64,000 bases of DNA from an uncultured Maribacter sp. (GTDB lineage: Bacteria > Bacteroidota > Bacteroidia > Flavobacteriales > Flavobacteriaceae): assembly GCF_947500985.1 (NCBI RefSeq), contig NZ_CANMTX010000001.1, positions 62,001-126,000 of the forward strand, in the 5' to 3' direction. This document shows positions 7,458 through 15,475 of the stretch, in pieces; position 1 is the first letter of the stretch; each line of letters starts with the position of its first letter. A program made the position numbers and the translations under genes. The notes under the pieces were generated by a model. The model saw only the letters and a list, made by a program, of their open reading frames with translations, was not told where the DNA came from and searched no databases.

Positions 7458-9194
7458 TTAGGTTGTAGGTAAAGGCTTTTTAAGCATACGGTCAAAGGCT
7501 TCAAATATAAATGATATTATAATAACTAATGCCGCACCAAAAAAGTTAAGCCATAGATATCCTAATTTTTCTTGACCAGAAGGGTAAATATGAATTAGAT
7601 AATAATAGATAATACAAATAATAATTTGTGTAACTAATGCAGCAAAGAAAACGGCATTACCTTTTATAAACTTAAAGAAAAATGCGATTAAAAATATACC
7701 TAAAACATTACCATAGAAAATACTACCAATGATATTTACTAATTGAATTAAATTGTCAAATAGGTTTGCCACACAGGCAATTAATATGGCTATAATTCCC
7801 CAAATTAAAGTGAAGAACTTAGAGGCTTTTACATAATGCTCTTCTGAAAGATTTTCGCTTGCTCTATTACGCTTATATAAATCTAAAGCGGTAATAGTAC
7901 CTAGTGCATTTAACTCTGAAGCTGTTGATGACATTGCCGCAGATAAAATCACGGCTAATAACAGCCCTACTAAACCTGTGGGTAAATTATTTAGTATGAA
8001 GTGGATAAAGACATAATCTTTATCGTTAGTTTCAACCGCATCATTGGCTTGACTAATTAAAGCTTTTGCAGCTATTCTATTGGTGCTATCTTTATGGTTA
8101 ATGCGTATAATTTGCTTTTTAGCTTCTTCAACTGCTGTATATTCTTTTATCTCTAAAGCTGCAGAAAATTTGTTTTGAGCAATTCTTTTTTCTGCTTCTA
8201 GTTCAATTTGTCCTTTTTGGAGTAGCTTGTAGTCATCAGCATAACTTGACTCCATTACTGCCTGTGTAGCAGATGGATTAAAATTTAATGGTGACGGATT
8301 GTATTGATAAAAGACAAATACCATTACACCCACCAAAAGAATAAAGAACTGCATAGGTATTTTAAGAACAGCATTGAAAATAAGACCTAATTGACTTTCT
8401 CTTACAGATTTACCAGATAAATAACGCTGTACCTGACTTTGATCTGTACCGAAATAGGCTAGGAACAAGAACAGTCCGCCTGTTATACCACTCCAGAATG
8501 TGTATCTACTGGAAGTATCTAAATCAAAATTCAGTATTTCTAATTTATTACTGGCACCAGCAATTTTCATTGCTTTACTAAAGGTAATATCAGAAGGTAG
8601 GTATCCTAATATAAAAAAGAAGGTGATGAACATACCTGTCATGATAATGAACATCTGCTGTTTTTGAGTGACACTCACAGCTTTTGTTCCACCAGACACG
8701 GTATAAATAATTACTAGAGAACCAAGAATAATATTTAGTGTGCGTAAGTCCCAACCAAGTACTGCAGATAAAATTATTGAAGGAGCAAAAATGGTAATAC
8801 CTGCAGCTAGTCCTCTTTGAATTAAAAATAGTATTGCTGCTAAAGAACGAGTTTTAAGATCAAAACGACCTTCTAAAAATTCATAGGCGGTATATACCTT
8901 CATCTTATGGTAAAGTGGAATAAATACCATACAAATGATAATCATGGCAAAGGGGAGTCCAAAATAGAACTGAACAAAGCCCATACCATCATGAAAGGCT
9001 TGACCCGGGGTAGATAAAAAGGTTATTGCACTAGCTTGTGTAGCCATAACTGATAGACCTATTGTCCACCATTTAGAATCACTACCACCACGAACGTAAT
9101 CATCTACGTTTTTACTTCCTTTGGTTTTCCAGACTCCATAAACTACAATAAAAAGAAGTGTGCTGGCAAGAATAATCCAATCTAATCCTTCCAT
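7458..9194 (-). CDS. Sodium/solute symporter (SSS/SLC5 family), probable sugar transporter
   Basis: A 578-residue inner-membrane protein with about 13-14 hydrophobic segments and the SSS-family layout: an N-terminal helix, then DYVRGGSDSKWWTIGLSVMA, ATQASAITFLSTPGQ (51-65) near the sodium site, and VSGGTKAVSVTQKQQ (166-180). Residues about 300-395 form a long hydrophilic, Lys/Glu/Ala-rich insert between helices that smaller family members lack. Placed directly before galK, it probably imports galactose or a galactoside, or the product of the upstream deacetylase; that is inferred from context. A 37-residue membrane protein gene ends one base before its ATG, so the two are likely translated together. 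Confidence 0.88.
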   Translation of the reverse strand: MEGLDWIILASTLLFIVVYGVWKTKGSKNVDDYVRGGSDSKWWTIGLSVMATQASAITFLSTPGQAFHDGMGFVQFYFGLPFAMIIICMVFIPLYHKMKVYTAYEFLEGRFDLKTRSLAAILFLIQRGLAAGITIFAPSIILSAVLGWDLRTLNIILGSLVIIYTVSGGTKAVSVTQKQQMFIIMTGMFITFFFILGYLPSDITFSKAMKIAGASNKLEILNFDLDTSSRYTFWSGITGGLFLFLAYFGTDQSQVQRYLSGKSVRESQLGLIFNAVLKIPMQFFILLVGVMVFVFYQYNPSPLNFNPSATQAVMESSYADDYKLLQKGQIELEAEKRIAQNKFSAALEIKEYTAVEEAKKQIIRINHKDSTNRIAAKALISQANDAVETNDKDYVFIHFILNNLPTGLVGLLLAVILSAAMSSTASELNALGTITALDLYKRNRASENLSEEHYVKASKFFTLIWGIIAILIACVANLFDNLIQLVNIIGSIFYGNVLGIFLIAFFFKFIKGNAVFFAALVTQIIICIIYYYLIHIYPSGQEKLGYLWLNFFGAALVIIISFIFEAFDRMLKKPLPTT

Positions 9195-9195
9195 A

Positions 9196-9309
9196 TTAAT
9201 TAAATGACGTCATTACGTAATAGAAAATAAGAACATATATGAGATTGAGTACCAACACTATGGTGTACTCTTTTTTCCAAGTTTTATTTTCATCCCGTTC
9301 GTTGCTCAT
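9196..9309 (-). CDS. 37-residue single-pass membrane protein, candidate symporter accessory subunit
   Basis: A short gene fully closed by its neighbours. Its ATG (9309) overlaps the TGA of the deacetylase gene as ATGA (9306-9309), and its TAA (9198-9196) is one base before the ATG of the symporter. The product has a charged N-terminal third (SNERDENKTWKKEYT) followed by one hydrophobic helix of about 20 residues (IVLVLNLIYVLIFYYVMTSF) and a two-residue tail. The length, topology and position recall the very small subunits of some secondary transporters (for example the MetS or DUF4212 type), but there is no sequence match I can name. The function is inferred; the coupling is seen directly. 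Confidence 0.7.
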   Translation of the reverse strand: MSNERDENKTWKKEYTIVLVLNLIYVLIFYYVMTSFN

Positions 9310-11837
9310 CCTTTGATTTTGGCTTTTGTTTCAACTTTATCTTTTCCAACAGAAAGCATATTAGAAAATAGCTTGTAAGCTCCAGGAACACCAACCGGTA
9401 ATTCTCTAAAAAAGCTCAGTCCGGTATAAATATAGTTTCCCTTTCCATACGGGGCAATTAAAAGACTACCTTTTGTTGATTCTTCTCCATCATCATGCAT
9501 TTCTAATACAGGTGTGAATTCTGCGCTCCATTTATTAGGAAAGTACAATCCTCGTTCTTGAACCCAACCGTCAAAATCACTCTCGCTGATTTCATTCGGA
9601 AAATGTACAAGTGAATTATCTTTTGCAATTATCTCTACTTCAGAATTTTCATTCGTTACACGGTCTCGTGAAATTTCTAGGTCATAAGGCGCTATGTTTT
9701 CAAATTGAGAACCCCATCTGCTAGCAGTGTTATATTGCACAATTACTGTACCGCCATTTTTAGCGTAATCTAGAATAAATCGTTGCTTAAATTTTAGTTC
9801 ATCTACTACGTTATATGCTCTAATACCTAAAACAACAGCATCATATTTTTTTAATGATTCTTTTGTGATGGTTGTAGGGTCAATTAGTTGAACATTGTAT
9901 CCTATTTGTTCTAAACTCGTAGGTACTTCATCTCCAGCACCCATAATATAACCTATATTTTCTCCTGCTTTCTGGATGTTTAATCGAACTACTTTGGTTT
10001 CTGAAGGTAGTAAAACAGTTTGCGTCGGTACATGGTCATAAGCTATGGTCACCAACTCTTTGGTAATTTCGTTACCATTTAGTTTTATGATAGGGGAGAT
10101 GCTACTTTCGTTCTCGGTAGCTGGCGGACTCAACGTAAAATATACTGTTTGCTCATCGCCTTTTTTGTTGATTGAGAATGGTTGCGATTTTTTATCAACT
10201 TGCCACCCTATGCCGTATTTTAACTCAACTGTACCAGAGATACTGTCTTTGTGAGCCTTAATAGTAACGGGAATTCTTTTTTGTGATGCATCGGCAAATA
10301 TTAAAACCTTATCGGTAAAGCTTGCTGTTGCCTCTGGTACCACTTCAAAAGGTTGATAAATTTCTCCTTTATCGGGTTTTGCATATTTATAAACGACAGG
10401 TCTGATTATAGGAACTAAAACACCGTTTATGTTTAAATTAAAAGTAGCATTAAATGCTCGTGGTGTTTCTGGTTTGCCTATTAAGTCGTTATTCTTGACG
10501 GTATACGTTCCTAAAGTTCCTTTTTCCATTAACCAATATGGACTAGTGAAATCTGTGGAAGCCGGAATATTTAATTCAACTTTCTTTTCAAACAATTCAT
10601 TATTGTTTAAAACAATATTGTCAATGTTACTATTCTGGTCATTTAGAAATATTGATTTTATTTCAATATTAATATCACTATTATTCAATGCTTGAATTTG
10701 AACATCGACGTTTTGACTAGGATTTGTATACCCCGTTTTCGTAAAAGCTTCTAAATGCAATCCAGTAATAGCTGAAATGATTGTAGTTAATTCTTCTGTT
10801 TTCAAATTTTTCCAATGCTCATCAGATACATTTTGTAATAACTGATACGCTTCAAGCAATTTTGGTAAATGTGATGTAGGGTTTTTGAAATTAAAATTAT
10901 CCTGTACATCGTAAAGAATTTCACCGATAGCTTTTCCTCCATCAATTCTAGACCAACTAGTATCGATACCATCAAAAAGGTTTGACTTGTCTTTTGGTAA
11001 ATCGCCTTTTAACAATTCAACGTATTCATCTTCTGTGCCTCTAGAGCTTAGTCTTCCAAAACCTTGGCATAAGTGCTGACTGCTAGCTAATGAAGCTATT
11101 TCGTTATTAGACATGCCTAACATAGGGTAGTAGGTGCCTACATCCATATGTAAAAGATTAGTTTTATCTGCCGCTTTAAATTTTTCTTGGCTACCATAAA
11201 ACCACCACGATGTATTGAAAAATAATCGTTTAGGTTGCCAAGTGTTTGTTGATGATAATTGTTCTGGGTAGGCATTAGAATCATTTGCTAGGTCGAATGC
11301 CTCGAAACTTAACATTGCCGAAGAGGTGTGATGACCATGTGTTGTACCTGGCGATCTATGATCGAATCTATTGATAATTACATCTGGCTTAAATTTACGA
11401 ATAGTTCTAACCACATCACCAAGAATGGCTTCTTTGTCCCAAATTTTTAGAGTTTCACTTGGTTGTTTTGAGTAACCAAAATCATTAGCGCGACTAAAAA
11501 ATTGTTCACCACCGTCAACTCTTCTTGCTGCAAGTAATTCTTGTGTTCGTAGTACTCCTAAAAGTTCACGTAATTCTGGACCAATTAAATTCTGACCTCC
11601 ATCGCCTCTGGTAAGAGATAAATAACCAGTTCTTGCTTTAACGTTGTTAGATAGATATGATATTAAGCGGGTGTTTTCATCGTCTGGGTGTGCAGCTATA
11701 TAAAGTGCGGTACCTAAAAAATTAAGCTTTTCAATAGAGTGGTAAATGTCGGTTGCAGAACTGTTCTTGGGGGTTTGGGCTTTCAGGGTACCGAGTACAA
11801 AGATACTGCAGGTTATTAACCCAAATAAATATCGCAT
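9306..11837 (-). CDS. Large exported PIG-L (LmbE-like) deacetylase with C-terminal amidotransferase-like domain
   Basis: An 843-residue protein with a signal peptide (cleavage after LKAQ, residue 21). The N-terminal domain is a PIG-L/LmbE zinc-dependent N-deacetylase: AAHPDDEN (residues 48-55) supplies His, Asp and Asp, and THGHHT (166-171) supplies further metal-binding His. This family removes N-acetyl groups from sugars such as GlcNAc derivatives. A middle region of beta-sandwich-like domains (about 370-610) follows. The C-terminus (about 620-835) resembles a type 1 glutamine-amidotransferase-like Rossmann domain (YDAVVLGIRAYN, GGTVIVQYNT) without an evident catalytic Cys. It is probably periplasmic. 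It heads the operon with the small membrane protein, symporter and galK, which suggests one job: deacetylating a sugar before or with its import. Confidence 0.85.
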   Translation of the reverse strand: MRYLFGLITCSIFVLGTLKAQTPKNSSATDIYHSIEKLNFLGTALYIAAHPDDENTRLISYLSNNVKARTGYLSLTRGDGGQNLIGPELRELLGVLRTQELLAARRVDGGEQFFSRANDFGYSKQPSETLKIWDKEAILGDVVRTIRKFKPDVIINRFDHRSPGTTHGHHTSSAMLSFEAFDLANDSNAYPEQLSSTNTWQPKRLFFNTSWWFYGSQEKFKAADKTNLLHMDVGTYYPMLGMSNNEIASLASSQHLCQGFGRLSSRGTEDEYVELLKGDLPKDKSNLFDGIDTSWSRIDGGKAIGEILYDVQDNFNFKNPTSHLPKLLEAYQLLQNVSDEHWKNLKTEELTTIISAITGLHLEAFTKTGYTNPSQNVDVQIQALNNSDINIEIKSIFLNDQNSNIDNIVLNNNELFEKKVELNIPASTDFTSPYWLMEKGTLGTYTVKNNDLIGKPETPRAFNATFNLNINGVLVPIIRPVVYKYAKPDKGEIYQPFEVVPEATASFTDKVLIFADASQKRIPVTIKAHKDSISGTVELKYGIGWQVDKKSQPFSINKKGDEQTVYFTLSPPATENESSISPIIKLNGNEITKELVTIAYDHVPTQTVLLPSETKVVRLNIQKAGENIGYIMGAGDEVPTSLEQIGYNVQLIDPTTITKESLKKYDAVVLGIRAYNVVDELKFKQRFILDYAKNGGTVIVQYNTASRWGSQFENIAPYDLEISRDRVTNENSEVEIIAKDNSLVHFPNEISESDFDGWVQERGLYFPNKWSAEFTPVLEMHDDGEESTKGSLLIAPYGKGNYIYTGLSFFRELPVGVPGAYKLFSNMLSVGKDKVETKAKIKG

Positions 11838-11917
11838 TTTAAGTTGGTTTTGGTAGTAATTTCAAATATAATAAGATTAGTACCTAAGCTTGCTTTTTTA
11901 CGACTTCTTTAACAGAA

Positions 11918-12496
11918 TCAAAAAATTTGTTCTTCCTCTTCTTCTGTATTTAAAAATTCACCTTGTTGGTAAGTAGATATTAGTATTACTCCTTTTTGAA
12001 GTACAAGGTTATTTGGGTAGGTTAAAATCTCACCGTTACTTCTTCTTAAATGTAAATGGAAAGCTCTAATATCTTCTATTACAAATTTATCTAAATCGGT
12101 ATTGTTCGGGTCAAGTAATTCTTTATCTAAAATACGTATCGTATTACCTATTTTAAAAGGGAATGAAAAGAAGATGATAACACCTGCGGTGATGTTACTT
12201 AATATAGACCATTGGGCAAATAATGCTACACCAATTACAGCGAAAACCGATGATAGCATAACGCCTAAATCTCTGTAGTTTACACTCCAAACCAGGGTTA
12301 AAACTACAACTGCGATAATAGTTAGCGCAATATTTGTAAACTTGAGTATTAGATTTGTACGTACAGGATTATAATCACTGAGCTTACTAACCTTTCTTAT
12401 CGCTGTGGTGAATAAAAATTTTAAAACTAGAATAACAATTAAAACAATGAGACTATATATTAACTCATTATAATGCCCATTAATAAATTCTTTCAT
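11918..12496 (-). CDS. Small MscS-family mechanosensitive channel
   Basis: A 192-residue inner-membrane protein with three hydrophobic helices (about residues 9-30, 45-68 and 73-110) followed by the conserved beta domain of MscS channels. The pore-helix region reads LGVMLSSVFAVIGVALFAQW, then NITAGVIIFFSFPFKIGNTI, which is the MscS signature before the beta domain. The protein ends soon after the beta domain in an acidic tail (TEEEEEQIF), so the large cytoplasmic cage of long MscS proteins is reduced. It releases solutes under hypo-osmotic stress. It is the last gene of the five-gene Maf operon, starting 3 bases after the lipoprotein stop. Confidence 0.88.
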   Translation of the reverse strand: MKEFINGHYNELIYSLIVLIVILVLKFLFTTAIRKVSKLSDYNPVRTNLILKFTNIALTIIAVVVLTLVWSVNYRDLGVMLSSVFAVIGVALFAQWSILSNITAGVIIFFSFPFKIGNTIRILDKELLDPNNTDLDKFVIEDIRAFHLHLRRSNGEILTYPNNLVLQKGVILISTYQQGEFLNTEEEEEQIF

Positions 12497-12499
12497 ATA

Positions 12500-13456
12500 C
12501 TATAACCCTAAACTATCGCGCAAAGATAAATCCTTATTCGATTTCTGCTGCCAATAGGGTGTTGTAATCCTGTTAATTCTTGTTCCTTTAGAAGTTAAAA
12601 CTTTTTTATTGTCGCCAAATCCATCATGAAAGGTATCTGCCCAGCTTTCTATTAGATATGGAAACTTGTTTTCAAAGTTAATTTTTAAAGTACGTTCTAA
12701 CTCTGGATAGTAAATTTCATAAGTATTCATTCCATCTTTTTCAGTTAAAGAAGTGACTGCCTTGTAAGCCTTGAATTCTTCATGAGTTGTTCTTATAAAC
12801 TCCAATGAAGGAATCATTTTTATTTCACCGCTTGGTAAATTTTCAGGGTTTACTCTAATTTTATTCCAGATTTCATTTTCAAGAACAGCTTTCTCTATTT
12901 GGTAATCTTGATCACCTTCAGATTCAAAATAAGAATGACTCATAATTTTGAAATCATCTTTATTGTTTAATTGCGCGTATACATGACCGCACCATTCTTG
13001 TGCAGAAAACGATACTTTAAGCGCATGTTGATTATCATGTACAGGATAGAAAGTACTCGTCATAATAGAGTAGGGGTAAATACCCGTAATGTAGTTTTTG
13101 GTAGTATTCAATTTTAAGACAGGAATGTTGCTTTCATTGCTATTATTTGCCTTTACTTGAGCGCCTGGTAAAAATGGTTCAGTCACAAAAATCAATACAG
13201 AACTGCCTTCTCTCATCTCACCATACCTAGCTTGTTCTAAATTGTAGGAGGTGATTTCTGCAGTACCGTTATACCAATAATCTTTAAATTCTTGGGAAAG
13301 CTCTTTTTCAGGAGCTTCTGTTTTTATTTCAGTGGTTAACATAGCTAAAGTGTCACTATTATTTTTAGGTTTTTCTTTGCAGCTAGAAAGGAGTATTACC
13401 AATCCGAAAATGCTGTAAACTGCCTTGTTTAGTTTTAATAATGTCATGCCTGTCAT
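12500..13456 (-). CDS. Lipoprotein of the Maf operon, unknown function
   Basis: A 318-residue lipoprotein with the signal ending LVILLSSC and the lipid-anchor Cys at residue 26 (a second ATG at 13447 would also keep the lipobox). The mature part is rich in aromatic residues, with a central SAQEWCGHVYAQLNN segment and two beta-rich halves. As I recall, relatives in Flavobacteria are often labelled septum formation inhibitor Maf, but the true Maf enzyme is the neighbouring gene at 13471-14058. This protein has none of the Maf motifs and is extracytoplasmic, so that label looks like an error carried by neighbourhood. It lies between maf (14 bases before) and the MscS gene (3 bases after). Function unknown. 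Confidence 0.75.
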   Translation of the reverse strand: MTGMTLLKLNKAVYSIFGLVILLSSCKEKPKNNSDTLAMLTTEIKTEAPEKELSQEFKDYWYNGTAEITSYNLEQARYGEMREGSSVLIFVTEPFLPGAQVKANNSNESNIPVLKLNTTKNYITGIYPYSIMTSTFYPVHDNQHALKVSFSAQEWCGHVYAQLNNKDDFKIMSHSYFESEGDQDYQIEKAVLENEIWNKIRVNPENLPSGEIKMIPSLEFIRTTHEEFKAYKAVTSLTEKDGMNTYEIYYPELERTLKINFENKFPYLIESWADTFHDGFGDNKKVLTSKGTRINRITTPYWQQKSNKDLSLRDSLGL

Positions 13457-13470
13457 AATTTTAAATTATT

Positions 13471-14058
13471 CTATGTTACCAATAGTGATAAGGTTTCGTA
13501 AACCAGTTGTGTTGGTAAACCAACTACATTAGTGTATGAGCCTTTAATTTTTTGAATACCTATAAGTCCTATCCATTCTTGAATACCATATGCACCTGCT
13601 TTATCGTAAGGTTGATATTCCTTTATATAGTGTTGAATTTCATCTTCCGATAAATTCTTGAACTTGACTTCTGTTATTGAATGCTGAACTATCTGTCGTT
13701 CAGTTGTTGTAAAACATACAGATGAAATTACCTGATGCCAATCTCCAGATAGTTTTTTAAGCATTGATTCAGCTTCAATATTATCTTCAGCTTTGGCTAA
13801 AGATTCATTATTGTGCCAAACAACTGTGTCTGATGTTATTAAAATGTCTTTTGGCTGCAAATCTGGTTTAAATACTTCTGCCTTTAATTTAGCTAGGTAA
13901 TCAGATATTTCAGCTCCTTTTAATTCTGACGGATATACTTCATCAACAGATTTAATACGAACTTCAAAATCAAGCTCCATTTCGTTAAAGAACTGATGTC
14001 TTCTTGGTGAGCCAGATGCGAGAATTAAATGATATTCTTTTAATTTTTGTTTCAACAT
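13471..14058 (-). CDS. maf: Maf-like nucleoside triphosphate pyrophosphatase
   Basis: A 195-residue cytoplasmic enzyme of the Maf/Ham1 superfamily that hydrolyses nucleoside triphosphates, typically dTTP, UTP or modified nucleotides, to monophosphate and pyrophosphate. The N-terminal motif LASGSPRR (residues 13-20) is the family signature, and SDTVVW and KAGAYGIQE follow in the expected order. The length is normal. It lies 3 bases after the KdsC-like gene and before the lipoprotein gene. The subfamily (YhdE-like or YceF-like) is not settled here; the Asp-Lys-Ala-Gly-Ala-Tyr-Gly-Ile-Gln motif favours the dTTP/UTP type. Confidence 0.92.
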   Translation of the reverse strand: MLKQKLKEYHLILASGSPRRHQFFNEMELDFEVRIKSVDEVYPSELKGAEISDYLAKLKAEVFKPDLQPKDILITSDTVVWHNNESLAKAEDNIEAESMLKKLSGDWHQVISSVCFTTTERQIVQHSITEVKFKNLSEDEIQHYIKEYQPYDKAGAYGIQEWIGLIGIQKIKGSYTNVVGLPTQLVYETLSLLVT

Positions 14059-14061
14059 ATA

Positions 14062-14589
14062 CTAATCGTTTGCAGCACTAAAATGGCTCGTCCAATCTCC
14101 ACGTACTTTTAAAACTTGCTCGATGACATCACGTACACAACCATGACCACCATTTATGTGCGATATGTATTGACTTATACTTTTTACTTCGGCAACAGCA
14201 TTTTGTGGGCAGGCAGCTATGGCAACGGCTTGCATTGGTGGAATATCTGGTATGTCATCACCCATGAATAAGACGTTTTCTGCATCAATATGGTAGATGT
14301 CCATATACTCTTCTAAAGCATCCATCTTATAATGAGCTCCCATATAAATATCTGTTACTCCTAGAGCACTTAGTCTGGTACGAACACCTTCATTTGTTCC
14401 TCCGGTAATAATACAAACATTATAACCTTTTTTTAATGCTACTTTTAAGGCATAACCATCTTTCACATTCATTGTACGAAGCAATTCTCCTTCACTTGTA
14501 ACTAAAAGACTGCCATCTGTAAATACACCATCAACATCAAAAATAAATGTGGTAATGTCATTTAAATATTCTTTATAACTCTTTTCCAT
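14062..14589 (-). CDS. kdsC: KdsC-like HAD phosphatase (3-deoxy-D-manno-octulosonate-8-phosphate phosphatase type)
   Basis: A 175-residue C0-type HAD phosphatase. Motif I is DVDGVFTDG (residues 18-26) with the nucleophile Asp18 and acid/base Asp20, motif II is the Thr in CIITGG (59-64), and motif IV is GDDIPD (110-115). Proteins of this length without a cap domain form tetramers and include KdsC, which makes KDO for lipopolysaccharide, and related NeuNAc-9-P phosphatases. KdsC is the likelier role in Bacteroidota. Its start overlaps the end of the DUF2520 gene by 17 bases, and maf follows 3 bases later, so the three are translationally close. Confidence 0.85.
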   Translation of the reverse strand: MEKSYKEYLNDITTFIFDVDGVFTDGSLLVTSEGELLRTMNVKDGYALKVALKKGYNVCIITGGTNEGVRTRLSALGVTDIYMGAHYKMDALEEYMDIYHIDAENVLFMGDDIPDIPPMQAVAIAACPQNAVAEVKSISQYISHINGGHGCVRDVIEQVLKVRGDWTSHFSAAND

Positions 14590-15337
14590 GCTTCTCTTTA
14601 ATTGCGTTGCTTAATAGGGTGTACAGTTCCCGTTGGTGTTTGTCTTTTATGATTTGTAAATGATTGTGTAATGTTTTTTGGTCTCCGCGTTTTGCAGGTC
14701 CCGTTTGGGATTGCAAAGGTGTAAGTATATCTAACTTTGCTGCAGTTTCTTTGATTAAGGGTTGTAATAGTTTGAAGTCAATTTTATGCTCGTTGCAGAT
14801 TTCAGAACCAATCGTATACATGTAATTTGTAAAATTATTTACAAATACTGCTGCTACATGAAGGGTTTTTCGCTGTTCAGAATCTATTTCAACTACTGTA
14901 TTACTTAATTTTTTGCCAAGTTTTTTTAATAAATGGAGATCTTCTTCACTCGTAGCCTCTACACAAATTGGAATATCATCAAATGATATGATCTTACCTT
15001 TTGTAAAGGTCTGCAAAGGATAAAATATACCTGGTCGTTTTGCAGATTGTAAGGCTTCAAGAGAAGTCGCTCCAGAAGTATGCGCTACTATTCCATCAAC
15101 ATTTTTAAAACTTTCAGCAACTAATTTGATAGCGTCATCTGATATTGCCAGTATATAAATATCTGCAGCTGCGATCTCATTATAGGTCGTAGAAATAGCA
15201 ATGTTGTTCTTTACAAACGTCAAATGTTCTCGGTTTCTACCAATTATTTGCATAATGGTTACATCATTTGATTTTTCAAATGCTTGATAAAGATTTTGAG
15301 CTACATTTCCTGTACCAACTATAACGACAGATATCAT
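14573..15337 (-). CDS. Rossmann-like and DUF2520 domain protein
   Basis: A 254-residue protein with an N-terminal NAD(P)-binding fold (ISVVIVGTGNVAQNLY, glycine loop at residues 8-13) related to pyrroline-5-carboxylate and beta-hydroxyacid dehydrogenases, and a C-terminal helical DUF2520 domain (about 130-250) with LHVAAVFVNNFTNY and GPAKRGDQKTLHNH. The reaction is unknown. The ATG at 15337 is chosen because it starts immediately with the first strand of the fold; five extra codons up to 15352 add nothing family-like. It is the first gene of the DUF2520-KdsC-Maf-lipoprotein-MscS operon and is divergent from the cytochrome assembly gene. Confidence 0.85.
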   Translation of the reverse strand: MISVVIVGTGNVAQNLYQAFEKSNDVTIMQIIGRNREHLTFVKNNIAISTTYNEIAAADIYILAISDDAIKLVAESFKNVDGIVAHTSGATSLEALQSAKRPGIFYPLQTFTKGKIISFDDIPICVEATSEEDLHLLKKLGKKLSNTVVEIDSEQRKTLHVAAVFVNNFTNYMYTIGSEICNEHKIDFKLLQPLIKETAAKLDILTPLQSQTGPAKRGDQKTLHNHLQIIKDKHQRELYTLLSNAIKEKHGKEL

Positions 15338-15440
15338 GTAGCAAAAGTACAAAGTTTATAGAAGTCTTGTTGTATTAAAATTAACAGTTTCAACGAACTT
15401 TAAAAGCAGCAAAAGGCATCCGTAAATGATGAAAAGACCT

Positions 15441-15448
15441 TATTTTTG
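15441..15448 (+). promoter_or_regulatory. -7 element (TATTTTTG) of the cytochrome c assembly gene
   Basis: TATTTTTG matches TAnnTTTG. No TTG is found at the usual distance upstream. It overlaps a possible TTG start codon at 15446, so it argues that translation begins further down, at the ATG at 15476. Confidence 0.45.
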
Positions 15449-15475
15449 CATCTTGAAAATCAACTCCTATCTTCC

